Assembly (NCBI GenBank): GCA_035711845.1
Contig: DASTBU010000091.1
Span: forward strand, 1 to 64,000
Source of the DNA: DASTBU01 sp035711845
GTDB lineage: Bacteria; Acidobacteriota; Vicinamibacteria; Vicinamibacterales; 2-12-FULL-66-21
Direction of reading: 5' to 3'
DNA: 64,000 bases
The position numbers and the translations under genes are program-made. The notes under the pieces were generated by a model. The model searched no databases. It saw nothing but the letters and a program-made list of their open reading frames with translations, and was not told the DNA's origin. Of this stretch, positions 16,411 to 24,473 are shown piece by piece (within the stretch, counting starts at the first letter, position 1; the number at the start of each line of letters is the position of its first letter).

Positions 16411-17711
16411 GCCCGTGATCCTCCTGCGCTGTAGACAATGCGACCGCCGACAACCGTTGCGGCCACGCCGCCTCGCAGCTGCCATCCGTCGAACGGCGTG
16501 TTCCTCGACTTCGACCTGAGCGCCGCCGCCCGCACCGTGATCGTCATCTCCGGATCGAGGACCGTCAGATCCGCAGGCGCCCCTTCGCTCAACGTGCCGC
16601 CCGGAACGTTCATGACGCGGGCGGGGTTCACCGACAGCAGCTCGACCATTCTGGCGAGCGTGATCCGACCCTGATGCACGAGACGGTCGAACACGAGTGG
16701 AACGGCCGTCTCGAGGCCGACGATCCCGAACGGCGCGCGATCGAACTCGACCATCTTCTCGTCAGGATGGTGCGGCGCGTGGTCGGTGGCAATCACGTCC
16801 ACCGTGCCGTCGCCGATGCCGTCGAGCATGGCGTCGCGGTCGACGGCTTCGCGCAGCGGCGGGTTCATCTTGGTGTTCGTGTCGTACTGGACAGGCGATT
16901 GGAGCGCTTCGTCCGTCAGCACGAAGTGATGCGGCGCGACCTCGCACGTGACGCGCACCTGGCGCTCTTTGCCCGCCCTGACCGCGCGGAGCGAGTGGCG
17001 CGCGCTCATGTGCGCGATGTGGACGTGTGCGCCGGTGATCTCGGCGAGCGACACATCGCGCTCGACCATCAGCGACTCGGCCGCCCCGGGGATGCCGCGG
17101 AGGCCGAGCGCCGAGGCCACGTAGCCCTCGTGCGCGACGCCGTCCGCCTTGAGGGACGGGTCCTCGCAATGATCGATCACCGGAGCGCCGAGCATGCTCG
17201 CATACTCGAGTGCCCGTCGCATCAGGAGCGCCGTCGCGACAGGCCGGCCGTCGTCTGAGAACGCGACGCAACCGGCGGCCTTCTGCTCGCCGAGCTCGGC
17301 GAGCTGTTCGCCGCGCGAGCCGAGGGACACGGCGCCGATCGGATACACCCGCGCGAGCCCCGCTTCGGCCGCTCGCTTCAGGATGAACTGCGTGATGCCC
17401 GCATGGTCGTTGATCGGTTCGGTGTTGGGCATGCAGGCGACGGCGGTGAAGCCGCCGGCGACGGCAGCCGCCGCGCCGGATGCAATCGTTTCCTTGTGCT
17501 CCTGGCCGGGCTCGCGCAGGTGCACATGCATGTCGATGAGGCCGGGAACCACGAGCCAGCCCCGCGCAACCTCGAACACCTCGGCACCCTCGACCGGCAG
17601 ATCCCGGCCAACCCGCACGATCAGACCCCCGTCGATCAGAACGTCGACGGCCCCGTCGCACCCGTTTGCCGGGTCGATCACCCGGCCGCCTTTCAGCAAG
17701 AGCTTCGACAA
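16407..17711 (-). CDS. pyrC: dihydroorotase, class I
   Basis: A 434-residue dihydroorotase (carbamoyl-aspartate to dihydroorotate). I start it at the TTG at 17711 (LSKLLLKGGRVIDPANG), because the codons upstream run through an intergenic repeat. The metal-binding motif LIDMHVHLREPGQEHKET is at residues ~60-78. Further ligands are in VIDHCEDPSL, VHIAHMSARHSL and DVIATDHAPHHPDEK, which carries the catalytic aspartate. The C-terminus is the usual amidohydrolase end (DLTVLDPEMTITV, GRIVYSAG). It sits between pyrB and the PRTase; pyrB-pyrC order is standard. An intergenic ATTGGGG-type repeat separates it from pyrB. Confidence 0.95.
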   Translation of the reverse strand: MSKLLLKGGRVIDPANGCDGAVDVLIDGGLIVRVGRDLPVEGAEVFEVARGWLVVPGLIDMHVHLREPGQEHKETIASGAAAAVAGGFTAVACMPNTEPINDHAGITQFILKRAAEAGLARVYPIGAVSLGSRGEQLAELGEQKAAGCVAFSDDGRPVATALLMRRALEYASMLGAPVIDHCEDPSLKADGVAHEGYVASALGLRGIPGAAESLMVERDVSLAEITGAHVHIAHMSARHSLRAVRAGKERQVRVTCEVAPHHFVLTDEALQSPVQYDTNTKMNPPLREAVDRDAMLDGIGDGTVDVIATDHAPHHPDEKMVEFDRAPFGIVGLETAVPLVFDRLVHQGRITLARMVELLSVNPARVMNVPGGTLSEGAPADLTVLDPEMTITVRAAALRSKSRNTPFDGWQLRGGVAATVVGGRIVYSAGGSRA

Positions 17712-17740
17712 ATCACAGATCCTCGAATGAAATCCGCACT

Positions 17741-17795
17741 CCCCAATCCCCAATCCCCAATCAATCGGCAATCGACAATCAACGAATCTCCAATT
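17741..17795. repeat. ATTGGGG/ATTG-type degenerate tandem repeat between pyrB and pyrC
   Basis: On the plus strand, three copies of a 7-base CCCCAAT unit are followed by looser CAATC units (caatcggcaatcgacaatca). The pyrB stop codon (17779-17781) and its last codons, ending ELEIR, lie within the repeat. The repeat sits inside an operon, between two co-directional genes, so it is probably transcribed. Confidence 0.75.
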
Positions 17796-18783
17796 CTTCC
17801 CCGTCGCCTTCCCGCCCGGCCAGCAGATAGAGGACCGCCATCCGCACGGCGACGCCGTTGGAGACCTGCTCGAGGATGACGGAGAAGGGGCCGTCGGCAA
17901 CCTCGGAGTCGATCTCGACCCCGCGGTTCATGGGGCCGGGGTGCATGATGATCACGTCAGGCTTCGCGCGGCGCAGCCGTTCGGGCGTCATCCCGAAGAT
18001 GGCAAAGTACTCACGGAGAGACGGAACGAAGTGCCCGTGCATGCGCTCGTGTTGAATCCGCAGGAGCATGACCACGTCCGCATCCGCGACCGCGGCATCA
18101 ATCGAGGTCGTCGGACGCAGTCCGAGCCGCTCGATCCCGGCTGGCATGAGCGTCGACGGGCCGCAAGCCCAGACGTGGGCGCCCATGGTATTCAGAAGCA
18201 GCGCATTCGAGCGCATGACACGGCTGTGCAGCAGATCGCCGACGATGGCCACCTTCAGCCCCGCCAGCCGGCCCTTGTGCTCCCGGATCGTGAAGGCGTC
18301 GAGCAGTGCCTGGGTGGGATGTTCGTGCGTGCCGTCACCGGCGTTGATGATGGCGGACCGGCACATGCGCGACAACAGATGAGGGGCGCCTGCCGAGGAG
18401 TGCCGCAGGACGATCATGTCGGGTGCCATCGCCTCGATGTTGCGGACCGTGTCGACCAGCGTCTCGCCTTTCGTCACGCTGGAGGTCGCGGTGGCGATGC
18501 TCAGGGTGTCGGCGCTGAGACGCTTCTCCGCAACCTCGAACGACGTGCGGGTCCGGGTGCTCGGCTCGAAGAAGAGATTCACCACCGTGTGACCTCGCAG
18601 TGCCGGAACCTTCTTGATGGGCCGGGCCGCGATCTCCTTCATTGCTTCCGCCGTGTCGAGGATCAAGGCAATCTCGTCGACGCCGAGCCCCTCGATGCCG
18701 AGCAGATGCCGCGAGCGCAGCCGCGTGGCCGCCGTGCCCGTCCGGTCAGCGCCACCGGTCCGATCCATCGCGCGGGTCGTCAT
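17779..18783 (-). CDS. pyrB: aspartate carbamoyltransferase catalytic subunit
   Basis: A 334-residue ATCase catalytic chain that condenses carbamoyl phosphate and aspartate. The carbamoyl-phosphate motif FFEPSTRTRTSFE is at residues ~72-84, followed by SVTKGETLVDTV. Later come ALLDAFTIREHKGRLAGLKVAIVGD (in parts) with a HPTQ motif just before it, HSRVMRSNALLL, and near the end IMHPGPMNRGVEI. A ~20-residue Gly/Arg-rich N-terminal extension is unusual. It overlaps pyrR by four bases (ATGA). No pyrI regulatory subunit is present, so allosteric control is probably of the unregulated type. Confidence 0.97.
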   Translation of the reverse strand: MTTRAMDRTGGADRTGTAATRLRSRHLLGIEGLGVDEIALILDTAEAMKEIAARPIKKVPALRGHTVVNLFFEPSTRTRTSFEVAEKRLSADTLSIATATSSVTKGETLVDTVRNIEAMAPDMIVLRHSSAGAPHLLSRMCRSAIINAGDGTHEHPTQALLDAFTIREHKGRLAGLKVAIVGDLLHSRVMRSNALLLNTMGAHVWACGPSTLMPAGIERLGLRPTTSIDAAVADADVVMLLRIQHERMHGHFVPSLREYFAIFGMTPERLRRAKPDVIIMHPGPMNRGVEIDSEVADGPFSVILEQVSNGVAVRMAVLYLLAGREGDGEELEIR

Positions 18784-19316
18784 GGCTCCCCCTCGATCAC
18801 GATTTCATCGGTCCCGTCTATCTCCTGGAGACGGACCTGCACGCTCTGGCGGAGCGAGGTCGGGATGTTCTTCCCCACGTAGTCCGCCTTGATCGGCAGC
18901 TCGCGATGGCCTCGATCGACGAGCACAATCAGCTGGATGGCGCGAGGGCGCCCGAAGTCGATCAGGGCATCGAGAGCCGCCCGCACCGTACGCCCCGTGT
19001 AGAGCACGTCATCGACCAGCAGGATCTTCCGGTCGTCGATGGAAAAGTTAATCTCGGTCCGACGGACGACCGGCTGCGGTCCGACCGGCTGGCGCATGAG
19101 GTCGTCGCGGTAGAGCGTGATGTCGAGGGCGCCGGTCGGCACGTCGTCGCCATTGATTTCCTTCAGCGCGCGCGCGAGCCGCCTGGCAAGCGGCACACCG
19201 CGCGTCCGAATCCCGACGAGCGCAATCTCGTCGAGGCCGCGGTTCCGCTCGAGAATCTCGTGCGCGATGCGCGTGAGGGCCCGGGACATCCGGTCCGCGT
19301 CCATCACCTGCGGCAT
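18780..19316 (-). CDS. pyrR: bifunctional pyr regulator / uracil phosphoribosyltransferase PyrR
   Basis: A 178-residue PyrR, which binds pyr mRNA when UMP is high and also has uracil PRTase activity. The start is the ATG at 19316, with GGAGG seven bases upstream and the usual N-terminus MDADRMSRALTRIAHEILE. The family signature VGIRTRGVPLARRLA and the PRPP loop ILLVDDVLYTGRTVRAALDAL are intact, and the C-terminus has LIVLVDRGHRELPIKADYVGKNIPTS. The gene heads pyrR-pyrB-pyrC-PRTase. A matching RNA target lies upstream (19411-19450). Confidence 0.97.
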   Translation of the reverse strand: MPQVMDADRMSRALTRIAHEILERNRGLDEIALVGIRTRGVPLARRLARALKEINGDDVPTGALDITLYRDDLMRQPVGPQPVVRRTEINFSIDDRKILLVDDVLYTGRTVRAALDALIDFGRPRAIQLIVLVDRGHRELPIKADYVGKNIPTSLRQSVQVRLQEIDGTDEIVIEGEP

Positions 19317-19410
19317 GCGGGCCTCCGGCTGGAACGGCTCTCGGGAAACAACAGTTGAAGGACAACGGGACGCGGCGGACGCCGCACAAGGAGACAGACA
19401 GGAACGTTCA

Positions 19411-19450
19411 CGTTGCACCTCTTGGGCGCCTCACAGGGCGTCCGTTAAAG
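19411..19450 (-). promoter_or_regulatory. PyrR-binding loop in the pyr operon leader
   Basis: Read on the minus strand, the leader has CTTTAACGGACGCC, loop CTGTGA, then GGCGCCCAAGAGG. This closely resembles the PyrR-target pattern as I recall it from Actinobacteria and Deinococcus-Thermus leaders (CTTTAA, then a stem with a CTGTGAGG-type loop, then purines). The stem is GGACGCC (19437-19443) against GGCGCCC (19424-19430) with one mismatched A, as expected for the bulge. The pyrR start is ~95 bases downstream. A GCGGC/GCCGC hairpin (19372-19385) lies between but lacks a T-run, so the mode (termination or translation) is open. A TATTCT just upstream is a possible -10. Confidence 0.8.
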
Positions 19451-19501
19451 AGTTCGGTACAGAATAGCACAATCGCCTGAACGGGCGATCGCGCGATGGG
19501 T

Positions 19502-21247
19502 TTACTTGTTGTACGACGGGATAAACGCGATCGGACGCTCGGCTCTGAAATTCTGTACGAAGATATCGGTGCGCGCGTATCCATCCATGTCGCGCCCGAC
19601 CGGCAATCCGAGGTAGTAGAGCACGGTGGGTGCGACATCCACGATGGAGCCGCGCTGCAAGCGGGCGTGCTGGACGTAGGCGCCGTAGGCGAGCAGGAAC
19701 CCGTCCGGGGCGCGATCGTGGCTGCCCGTCCGGGTCCGGTCGCCGAGCAGCCGTCCGGCGAGCTGCTTGAGGGCATCCTGCTGCTGCATGCCGAACCCCG
19801 AGACGACCAGCAGGAGATCCTCCGGCTCGAGGGCGACAACGGCTGCACCGATTTCCGCGTCGATATACGCGTAATACCGATCCAGCTCCTGCACGTGCCG
19901 CCGGCGATCCTGCTCGTTGGTGTCGCGAACCACGCCTGGCTGCGTGTCGCCCATGTAGTAGTGACCGATCGTGTCCAGCCCTTCGTAGCGCATCACCACG
20001 AACCGCGCGCCGAACCGCGGCTGCAGGTCACGAAACGTGCGGCTGTAGGCGGTGTCGCGGAGGCCGGCCACAATCACGGGCGCCTCGGCGCGCGGATCCG
20101 CGTTGACGACAGGCAGGACGTCCGGTTGTGGTTGTCCGTCGGGCGACGCGAACGCAAGACGCACGCTGGGCAGAATGGCCGCCGGGTAGGCGGCCGCGTC
20201 ATCGAGCTCCATCACCGTTCCGATCAGCTCGTGATACCGATCGCTCACGACGAACCCATTGACCGCAGGCGCCGGATAGGTCAGCGGCCATCGCACGAGG
20301 CCAACCCGGATGCCGGCGTTCGAGAGAATGCTCCAGAGTGGCCGCGAGCGCCAGGCATCCGACGTCCTGGGTTCTTCGCTCACCACACCGAGGTGGACGA
20401 GCGCATGTGACAAGCTGTGGTCGGGCAGGAGATCGAGGGATCGCGGCGCATTCCACGCGACGTACGACGATCCAGACCGGACCCCGGTCCTGTAGGGGTA
20501 GAGACCCGTGGCCGCCGACGCCCAGACGGTGGCGGGACTCGTCGGGCGGATGGTCGCCAGATCGAGCGTCGCGCCCATGTCGAGCAGGCGGGCGAAGTTC
20601 GGCAACCGTCCTTCCGCTGCCCGCGGCCAGATGTACTCGAGCGAGGCGCCATCGAGCAGCAGCATGACCACACGGCGGTCCGAGATCTCGCCAACCGGAG
20701 ACATCGCGGACGAAGGGCGGGGCGGATCGCTCACCGCCGGACCACGAGCCGCGAGCGGCAGCGCAAGGGAACCGAACACGGCGATGACGAACAGGGCCGC
20801 GCCAACGCGGCTGCCGCGGCGGCCGAAGGAATAGTGTGCGATGGCGATGCCGAGGAGCACCGCGGCCGACGCCGATGTCGCCACGGCGGCCGCCGTCATC
20901 CGCCGCGTGGTGGTGTCTCCGAGAGCGACCTCGAAACCCCGCACGTTCAGCCACATCAATACGGCAGCGGCAGCCGCGAGCGCCGCCGCGAGCCAGGCGA
21001 GCACCCGCACGCTCGCCCAACCCGGCGACAGCGAATGGAGGCTGACGAATTCCCGCGCCATCAGCAGCAGGTAGATGAGCGCGGCGAGATGGACGCCGTA
21101 GAACAGGCCGAACGTCGCGAACCATCGCCAGGTCGTATCGGATGCCAGCGGCACGTGCGGATTCAGATGCAGGACGAGTACCGTGAGGTATGCCGCACCG
21201 AGCGCGCCGGCAAGCAGCGAGTTGGTGAGCATCCTGAGGAACCGCAT
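19502..21247 (-). CDS. membrane-anchored type I phosphodiesterase / alkaline-phosphatase-superfamily protein
   Basis: A 581-residue protein started at the ATG at 21247 (MRFLRMLTNSLLAGALGAAYL). The first ~190 residues hold five or six hydrophobic helices. The exported remainder is an alkaline-phosphatase-superfamily domain of the phosphodiesterase/nucleotide pyrophosphatase kind: VVMLLLDGASLEYIWP (metal Asp), RPTSPATVWASAATGLYPYRTG with the nucleophile Thr/Ser region, GLDTIGHYYMGD, and VVSGFGMQQQD near the end. Related proteins include sulfatase-like phosphotransferases; the substrate is unknown. It lies between the two divergent halves of the pyr cluster, with 23 bases between its start and pyrK. 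A GCC-rich hairpin follows its stop (19473-19492). Confidence 0.85.
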   Translation of the reverse strand: MRFLRMLTNSLLAGALGAAYLTVLVLHLNPHVPLASDTTWRWFATFGLFYGVHLAALIYLLLMAREFVSLHSLSPGWASVRVLAWLAAALAAAAAVLMWLNVRGFEVALGDTTTRRMTAAAVATSASAAVLLGIAIAHYSFGRRGSRVGAALFVIAVFGSLALPLAARGPAVSDPPRPSSAMSPVGEISDRRVVMLLLDGASLEYIWPRAAEGRLPNFARLLDMGATLDLATIRPTSPATVWASAATGLYPYRTGVRSGSSYVAWNAPRSLDLLPDHSLSHALVHLGVVSEEPRTSDAWRSRPLWSILSNAGIRVGLVRWPLTYPAPAVNGFVVSDRYHELIGTVMELDDAAAYPAAILPSVRLAFASPDGQPQPDVLPVVNADPRAEAPVIVAGLRDTAYSRTFRDLQPRFGARFVVMRYEGLDTIGHYYMGDTQPGVVRDTNEQDRRRHVQELDRYYAYIDAEIGAAVVALEPEDLLLVVSGFGMQQQDALKQLAGRLLGDRTRTGSHDRAPDGFLLAYGAYVQHARLQRGSIVDVAPTVLYYLGLPVGRDMDGYARTDIFVQNFRAERPIAFIPSYNK

Positions 21248-21270
21248 GGTGCAAGTGTATACTTCGTTCC

Positions 21271-22095
21271 ATGCCCGTGGACATCGACGCCGCGGTGATC
21301 GCGAACACGCGGTTGTCGGACGACTACTCGGTGATTGCGCTGGCCGCGCCACAAATCGCCGCGCTCGCGCAGCCCGGGCAGTTCGTGATGGTGAAGCCGG
21401 GGCGCGGCACCGATCCACTCCTGAGGCGTCCGTTCTCGGTGTTCGAGATCCGTCGAGATGCCGGCGGTGTTCCGACCGGCATCACGCTGCTCAACAAACG
21501 CATCGGCGTCGGCACGCGCCTTCTGTACGACGCGGAGCCGGGCGCCCGCATGGCCTGTCTCGGACCGCTGGGGCGCCCATTCAGGCCGGTCGATCCCCCT
21601 GCCGACGCCTGGCTGGTGGCCGGCGGCGTCGGGCTCGCGCCGTTTGTGACGCTTGCCGAGGCCCTGCGATCCCGCGGCACTCGCACGACGCTCTTTTACG
21701 GCGCGCGACGCGCGTCGGAGCTGTTCTACGTCGAGCTCTTCGAACGGCTGGGTGTCAAGGTCGTATTGACGACCGAAGACGGCAGCCGGGGAACGAAGGG
21801 GCTCGTCACGGCCCCAATCGCGGGAGCGCTCGAACTGCTCGAGGCCGGCTCTCCCGTTCACATGTATGTCTGCGGGCCCACGCCGATGATGAAGGCCGTC
21901 GCCCGCCTCGCCGAGGCGAACGGACGCTGCTGTCACGTTTCGCTCGAGCAGGTCATGGGATGCGGGCTCGGCGGCTGCTACAGCTGTGTCGTGCTCGCTC
22001 GCGACAACGGCGGCACGCCGCATTTCGTGCGCTCCTGTCTCGAAGGTCCCGTCTTCGACTCACGGCGCGTCATCTGGGACGCCTCGACGTACTGA
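21271..22095 (+). CDS. pyrK: dihydroorotate dehydrogenase electron-transfer subunit
   Basis: A 274-residue PyrK. It carries FAD and a [2Fe-2S] cluster and passes electrons from PyrD to NAD. The FAD part has QFVMVKPGRGTDPLLRRPFSV (RxFS motif). The NAD part has LVAGGVGLAPFVTLAEALRSRG and MYVCGPTPMMKAV. The cluster ligands are CGLGGCYSC and a later cysteine in FVRSCLEGPVF. The stop is followed at once by pyrD (one base between them). Its presence marks a class 1B dihydroorotate dehydrogenase. Confidence 0.96.
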   Translation: MPVDIDAAVIANTRLSDDYSVIALAAPQIAALAQPGQFVMVKPGRGTDPLLRRPFSVFEIRRDAGGVPTGITLLNKRIGVGTRLLYDAEPGARMACLGPLGRPFRPVDPPADAWLVAGGVGLAPFVTLAEALRSRGTRTTLFYGARRASELFYVELFERLGVKVVLTTEDGSRGTKGLVTAPIAGALELLEAGSPVHMYVCGPTPMMKAVARLAEANGRCCHVSLEQVMGCGLGGCYSCVVLARDNGGTPHFVRSCLEGPVFDSRRVIWDASTY

Positions 22096-22096
22096 C

Positions 22097-23035
22097 ATGG
22101 ATCTGTCGGCCACCATCGGCTCGCTGCGCCTCGTCAACCCGATCATCGCCGCCAGCGGCTGTTTCGGCTACGGCCTCGAGTACACCGATGTCGTCGACCT
22201 GTCCTCGCTCGGCGGCGTGGCGGTGAAGGGGTTGTTTCTCGAGCCCCGCGAGGGACACCCGCCGCCCCGCATCGTCGAGACGCCCTCCGGAATGTTGAAC
22301 GCGATCGGCTTGCAGGGGATCGGCGTTCACAGGTTCGTGAGCGACAAGCTCCCCGAGCTGCAGGCCCGGCGCGCGACGGTCTTCGTGAACATCTGCGGGA
22401 CGACGCTGGACGAGTACGTCGAGCTGGCGCGAATCCTCTCGGATCACGATGGTGTCGCCGCGCTCGAGCTGAACATCTCCTGTCCGAACATCAAGGAGGG
22501 CGGAATCACGTTCGGCTGCAGCCTGACAGGGACGTACGAGGTCGTGAGCGCCGTTCGCAGGGTCACGAAGCTGCCGGTCATACCGAAACTGACCCCCAAT
22601 GTGACCGATGTCGCCTCCTTCGCGCGGGCAGCTGAAGAGGCCGGCGCCGACGCGGTGTCGCTGGTCAACACGTTCCTCGCGATGGCCATCGATGTCGAAA
22701 CCCGCCGGCCGAAGCTGTCGAACATCGTCGGTGGCCTGAGCGGGCCGGCCATTCGGCCGATTGCCGTGCGAATGGTGTATGAATGCCGTCAGGCCGTGAA
22801 GCTGCCGATCATCGGCATCGGCGGGATCTCGACGGCCGCCGACGTCCTCGAGTTCATGATTGCGGGAGCGACAGCCGTCCAGATCGGCACGGCGAACTTC
22901 GTGGATCCCTTCGTCTGGAAGAAAGTACTGGACGGCATTCGCGACTACATGGAGCGCCACGAGCTCGGTCGGCTCGCGGAGCTGACCGGTTCGCTGGATA
23001 CGAGCAGGAAGGAAACAGCTTGGATCAGCTCCTGA
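22097..23035 (+). CDS. pyrD: dihydroorotate dehydrogenase, class 1B catalytic subunit
   Basis: A 312-residue FMN enzyme, started at the ATG at 22097 (MDLSATIGSLRLVNPIIAASGCFGYG). It oxidises dihydroorotate with PyrK as electron partner. Key parts: GGVAVKGLFLEPREGHPPPRI, NAIGLQGIGVHRF, LNISCPNIKEGGITFG with the class 1 catalytic cysteine region, LTPNVTDVASFARAAEEAGADAVSLVNT (in parts), GGLSGPAIRPIAVRMVYE and the C-terminal phosphate site GIGGISTAADVLEF, GATAVQIGTANF. It overlaps pyrF by 16 bases. Confidence 0.96.
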   Translation: MDLSATIGSLRLVNPIIAASGCFGYGLEYTDVVDLSSLGGVAVKGLFLEPREGHPPPRIVETPSGMLNAIGLQGIGVHRFVSDKLPELQARRATVFVNICGTTLDEYVELARILSDHDGVAALELNISCPNIKEGGITFGCSLTGTYEVVSAVRRVTKLPVIPKLTPNVTDVASFARAAEEAGADAVSLVNTFLAMAIDVETRRPKLSNIVGGLSGPAIRPIAVRMVYECRQAVKLPIIGIGGISTAADVLEFMIAGATAVQIGTANFVDPFVWKKVLDGIRDYMERHELGRLAELTGSLDTSRKETAWISS

Positions 23036-23748
23036 TCGCGCTCGACGTGAAAAGCCGGGCGCGCGCGCTGGAGTTGGCGGATCAGCTTCGGGATGTCGCC
23101 GGCGGCTTCAAGATCGGCAGCCGCCTGTTCACGGCGGAAGGGCCCGACATCGTCCGCGCGCTGACCTCGCGCGGGGACCGCGTTTTCCTCGATTTGAAGT
23201 TTCACGACATTCCGAATACGGTCCGGCAGGCCGTCGCGGCGTCGACGTCGCTCGGCGTCTGGATGCTCAACGTGCACGCATCGGGCGGCCTCGCCATGAT
23301 GAGGGCCGCAAAGGAGGCGGCGACCGACACCGCGACGCACGAAGGCCGGACACCTCCACTCGTGATTGCCGTCACCGTCCTGACCAGCATGGACGACCAC
23401 GCGCTCGAACAAACCGGGGTCCACGCGCGCGTCGTGGACCAGGTCGTGCGCCTGGCGGAGCTCACTCGATTATCAGGTCTCGACGGAGTCGTGGCATCGC
23501 CGCAGGAGACGGAACTCCTGCGAGGACGGTACGGCGCAGAGTTCGCGATCGTCACGCCGGGAATCCGCGGCGGCGGCGCCGGGAGCGAGGGCAAAGACGA
23601 CCAGGAGCGGACGATGACCCCGGCGGAGGCGGTGGCGGCCGGGGCGAGCTATATCGTCGTGGGGCGGCCGATTATCGCCGCGCACGATCCGAGGGCGGCC
23701 GCGCTCAGCATCGCGCGCGAGATGGCGAAGGCGAATGCTGAATGCTGA
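23020..23748 (+). CDS. pyrF: orotidine 5'-phosphate decarboxylase
   Basis: A 242-residue OMP decarboxylase giving UMP. The start is the TTG at 23020 (LDQLLIALDVKSRARALELA), behind AGGAAGGA inside the end of pyrD. The catalytic tetrad region is VFLDLKFHDIPNTVRQAV (K and two D). FKIGSRLFTAEGP and MLNVHASGG precede and follow it. The C-terminal phosphate site has VTPGIRG and ASYIVVGRPIIAAHDP. Its last four residues (NAEC) and TGA stop are encoded by an AATGCTG tandem repeat, so the original C-terminus was probably altered when the repeat arose. Confidence 0.96.
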   Translation: MDQLLIALDVKSRARALELADQLRDVAGGFKIGSRLFTAEGPDIVRALTSRGDRVFLDLKFHDIPNTVRQAVAASTSLGVWMLNVHASGGLAMMRAAKEAATDTATHEGRTPPLVIAVTVLTSMDDHALEQTGVHARVVDQVVRLAELTRLSGLDGVVASPQETELLRGRYGAEFAIVTPGIRGGGAGSEGKDDQERTMTPAEAVAAGASYIVVGRPIIAAHDPRAAALSIAREMAKANAEC

Positions 23749-23783
23749 CTGCTGAATGCTGAGGTGAGCTCAGCAATCAGCAG
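23733..23783. repeat. AATGCTG tandem repeat folding into a long hairpin between pyrF and pal
   Basis: The 7-base unit AATGCTG repeats through the pyrF stop (TGA at 23746-23748). It continues as CTGCTGA (23749-23755), GCTGAG (23758-23763), CTCAGC (23769-23774) and TCAGCAG (23777-23783). These pair as a 13-bp stem with one 2x2 internal loop. It lies between convergent genes and may work as a two-way terminator or mRNA end, but no T-run follows. Confidence 0.7.
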
Positions 23784-23810
23784 TTCAGCCTGCAATAAGT
23801 CATTCCTGGA

Positions 23811-24377
23811 TCACTTGGCCGTCACGAGGAAGTGGCCCCGCCGGTTCTGCTGCCAGCACGTCTCGGTTTCGTCGCTGCAAAACGGCTGCTCCTCGCCCTT
23901 GCTGACGATTGTGACGCTGTCGGCGGGAACGCCGAGGCTCACCAGGTAGTCGCGGGCGGCATCCGCCCGGCGCTCGCCGAGCGCCAGGTTGTATTCGTTG
24001 GTGCCGCGCGAGTCCGCGTGGCCTTCGATCATGAGCCTCGCAGTCGCCCGGCGCTTCAGGAACTCGGCGTTTTTCTGCAGCGCCCCTCGGGCCGCCTCGT
24101 TCAGCTCGATCGAATCGTAGGCGAAGAAGACGTCGGCCAGGTACTTCTGTGCGACCTGTTCGTTCGTCATCTTCTCGTACAGCTCGTCTTCCGTCGGCAC
24201 TACAGGTGGAGCCGGTGGCGGCGGCGGAGGTGGCGGCGGCGGCGCGGGCGTGGTTGCGGGCTTTTCGGGAGGAGGCGGCGCGGGCGCCGGCGTCTCGGGC
24301 GCCTTCTTCCCGCATGCGATGGTGGTCATGCTGATGATGACGATCAACGCCGCACAGTATCGGAAGGTACGAATCAT
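23811..24377 (-). CDS. pal: peptidoglycan-associated lipoprotein (OmpA/Pal family)
   Basis: A 188-residue lipoprotein. The signal peptide ends in the lipobox SMTTIAC (Cys at residue ~22). A Pro/Ala-rich tether of about 45 residues with a run of ten prolines follows. The OmpA domain (residues ~85-188) has VFFAYDSIELNEAARGALQKNAEFL, the peptidoglycan-binding MIEGHADSRGTNEYNLALGERRADAARDYL (in parts; D and R ligands present) and SKGEEQPFC. It links the outer membrane to the cell wall. The rest of the Tol system is not here. A promoter-like sequence lies upstream. Confidence 0.94.
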   Translation of the reverse strand: MIRTFRYCAALIVIISMTTIACGKKAPETPAPAPPPPEKPATTPAPPPPPPPPPPAPPVVPTEDELYEKMTNEQVAQKYLADVFFAYDSIELNEAARGALQKNAEFLKRRATARLMIEGHADSRGTNEYNLALGERRADAARDYLVSLGVPADSVTIVSKGEEQPFCSDETETCWQQNRRGHFLVTAK

Positions 24378-24403
24378 CTACGTCTTCTCCTCAGGCTAAA
24401 TCG

Positions 24404-24433
24404 AGCTTACTTTCCGTACACGAACACTGTCAA
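24404..24433 (-). promoter_or_regulatory. candidate sigma-70 promoter for pal
   Basis: On the minus strand a perfect -35 TTGACA (24428-24433) is followed after 18 bases by TAAGCT (24404-24409) as a weak -10. The pal ATG is 27 bases further on, behind TGAGGAGA. The -35 match is strong; the -10 is poor, so the call is moderate. Confidence 0.55.
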
Positions 24434-24473
24434 TTTCCGCTGATGGTATCGACGGCTCGAGGCCACGACACGC

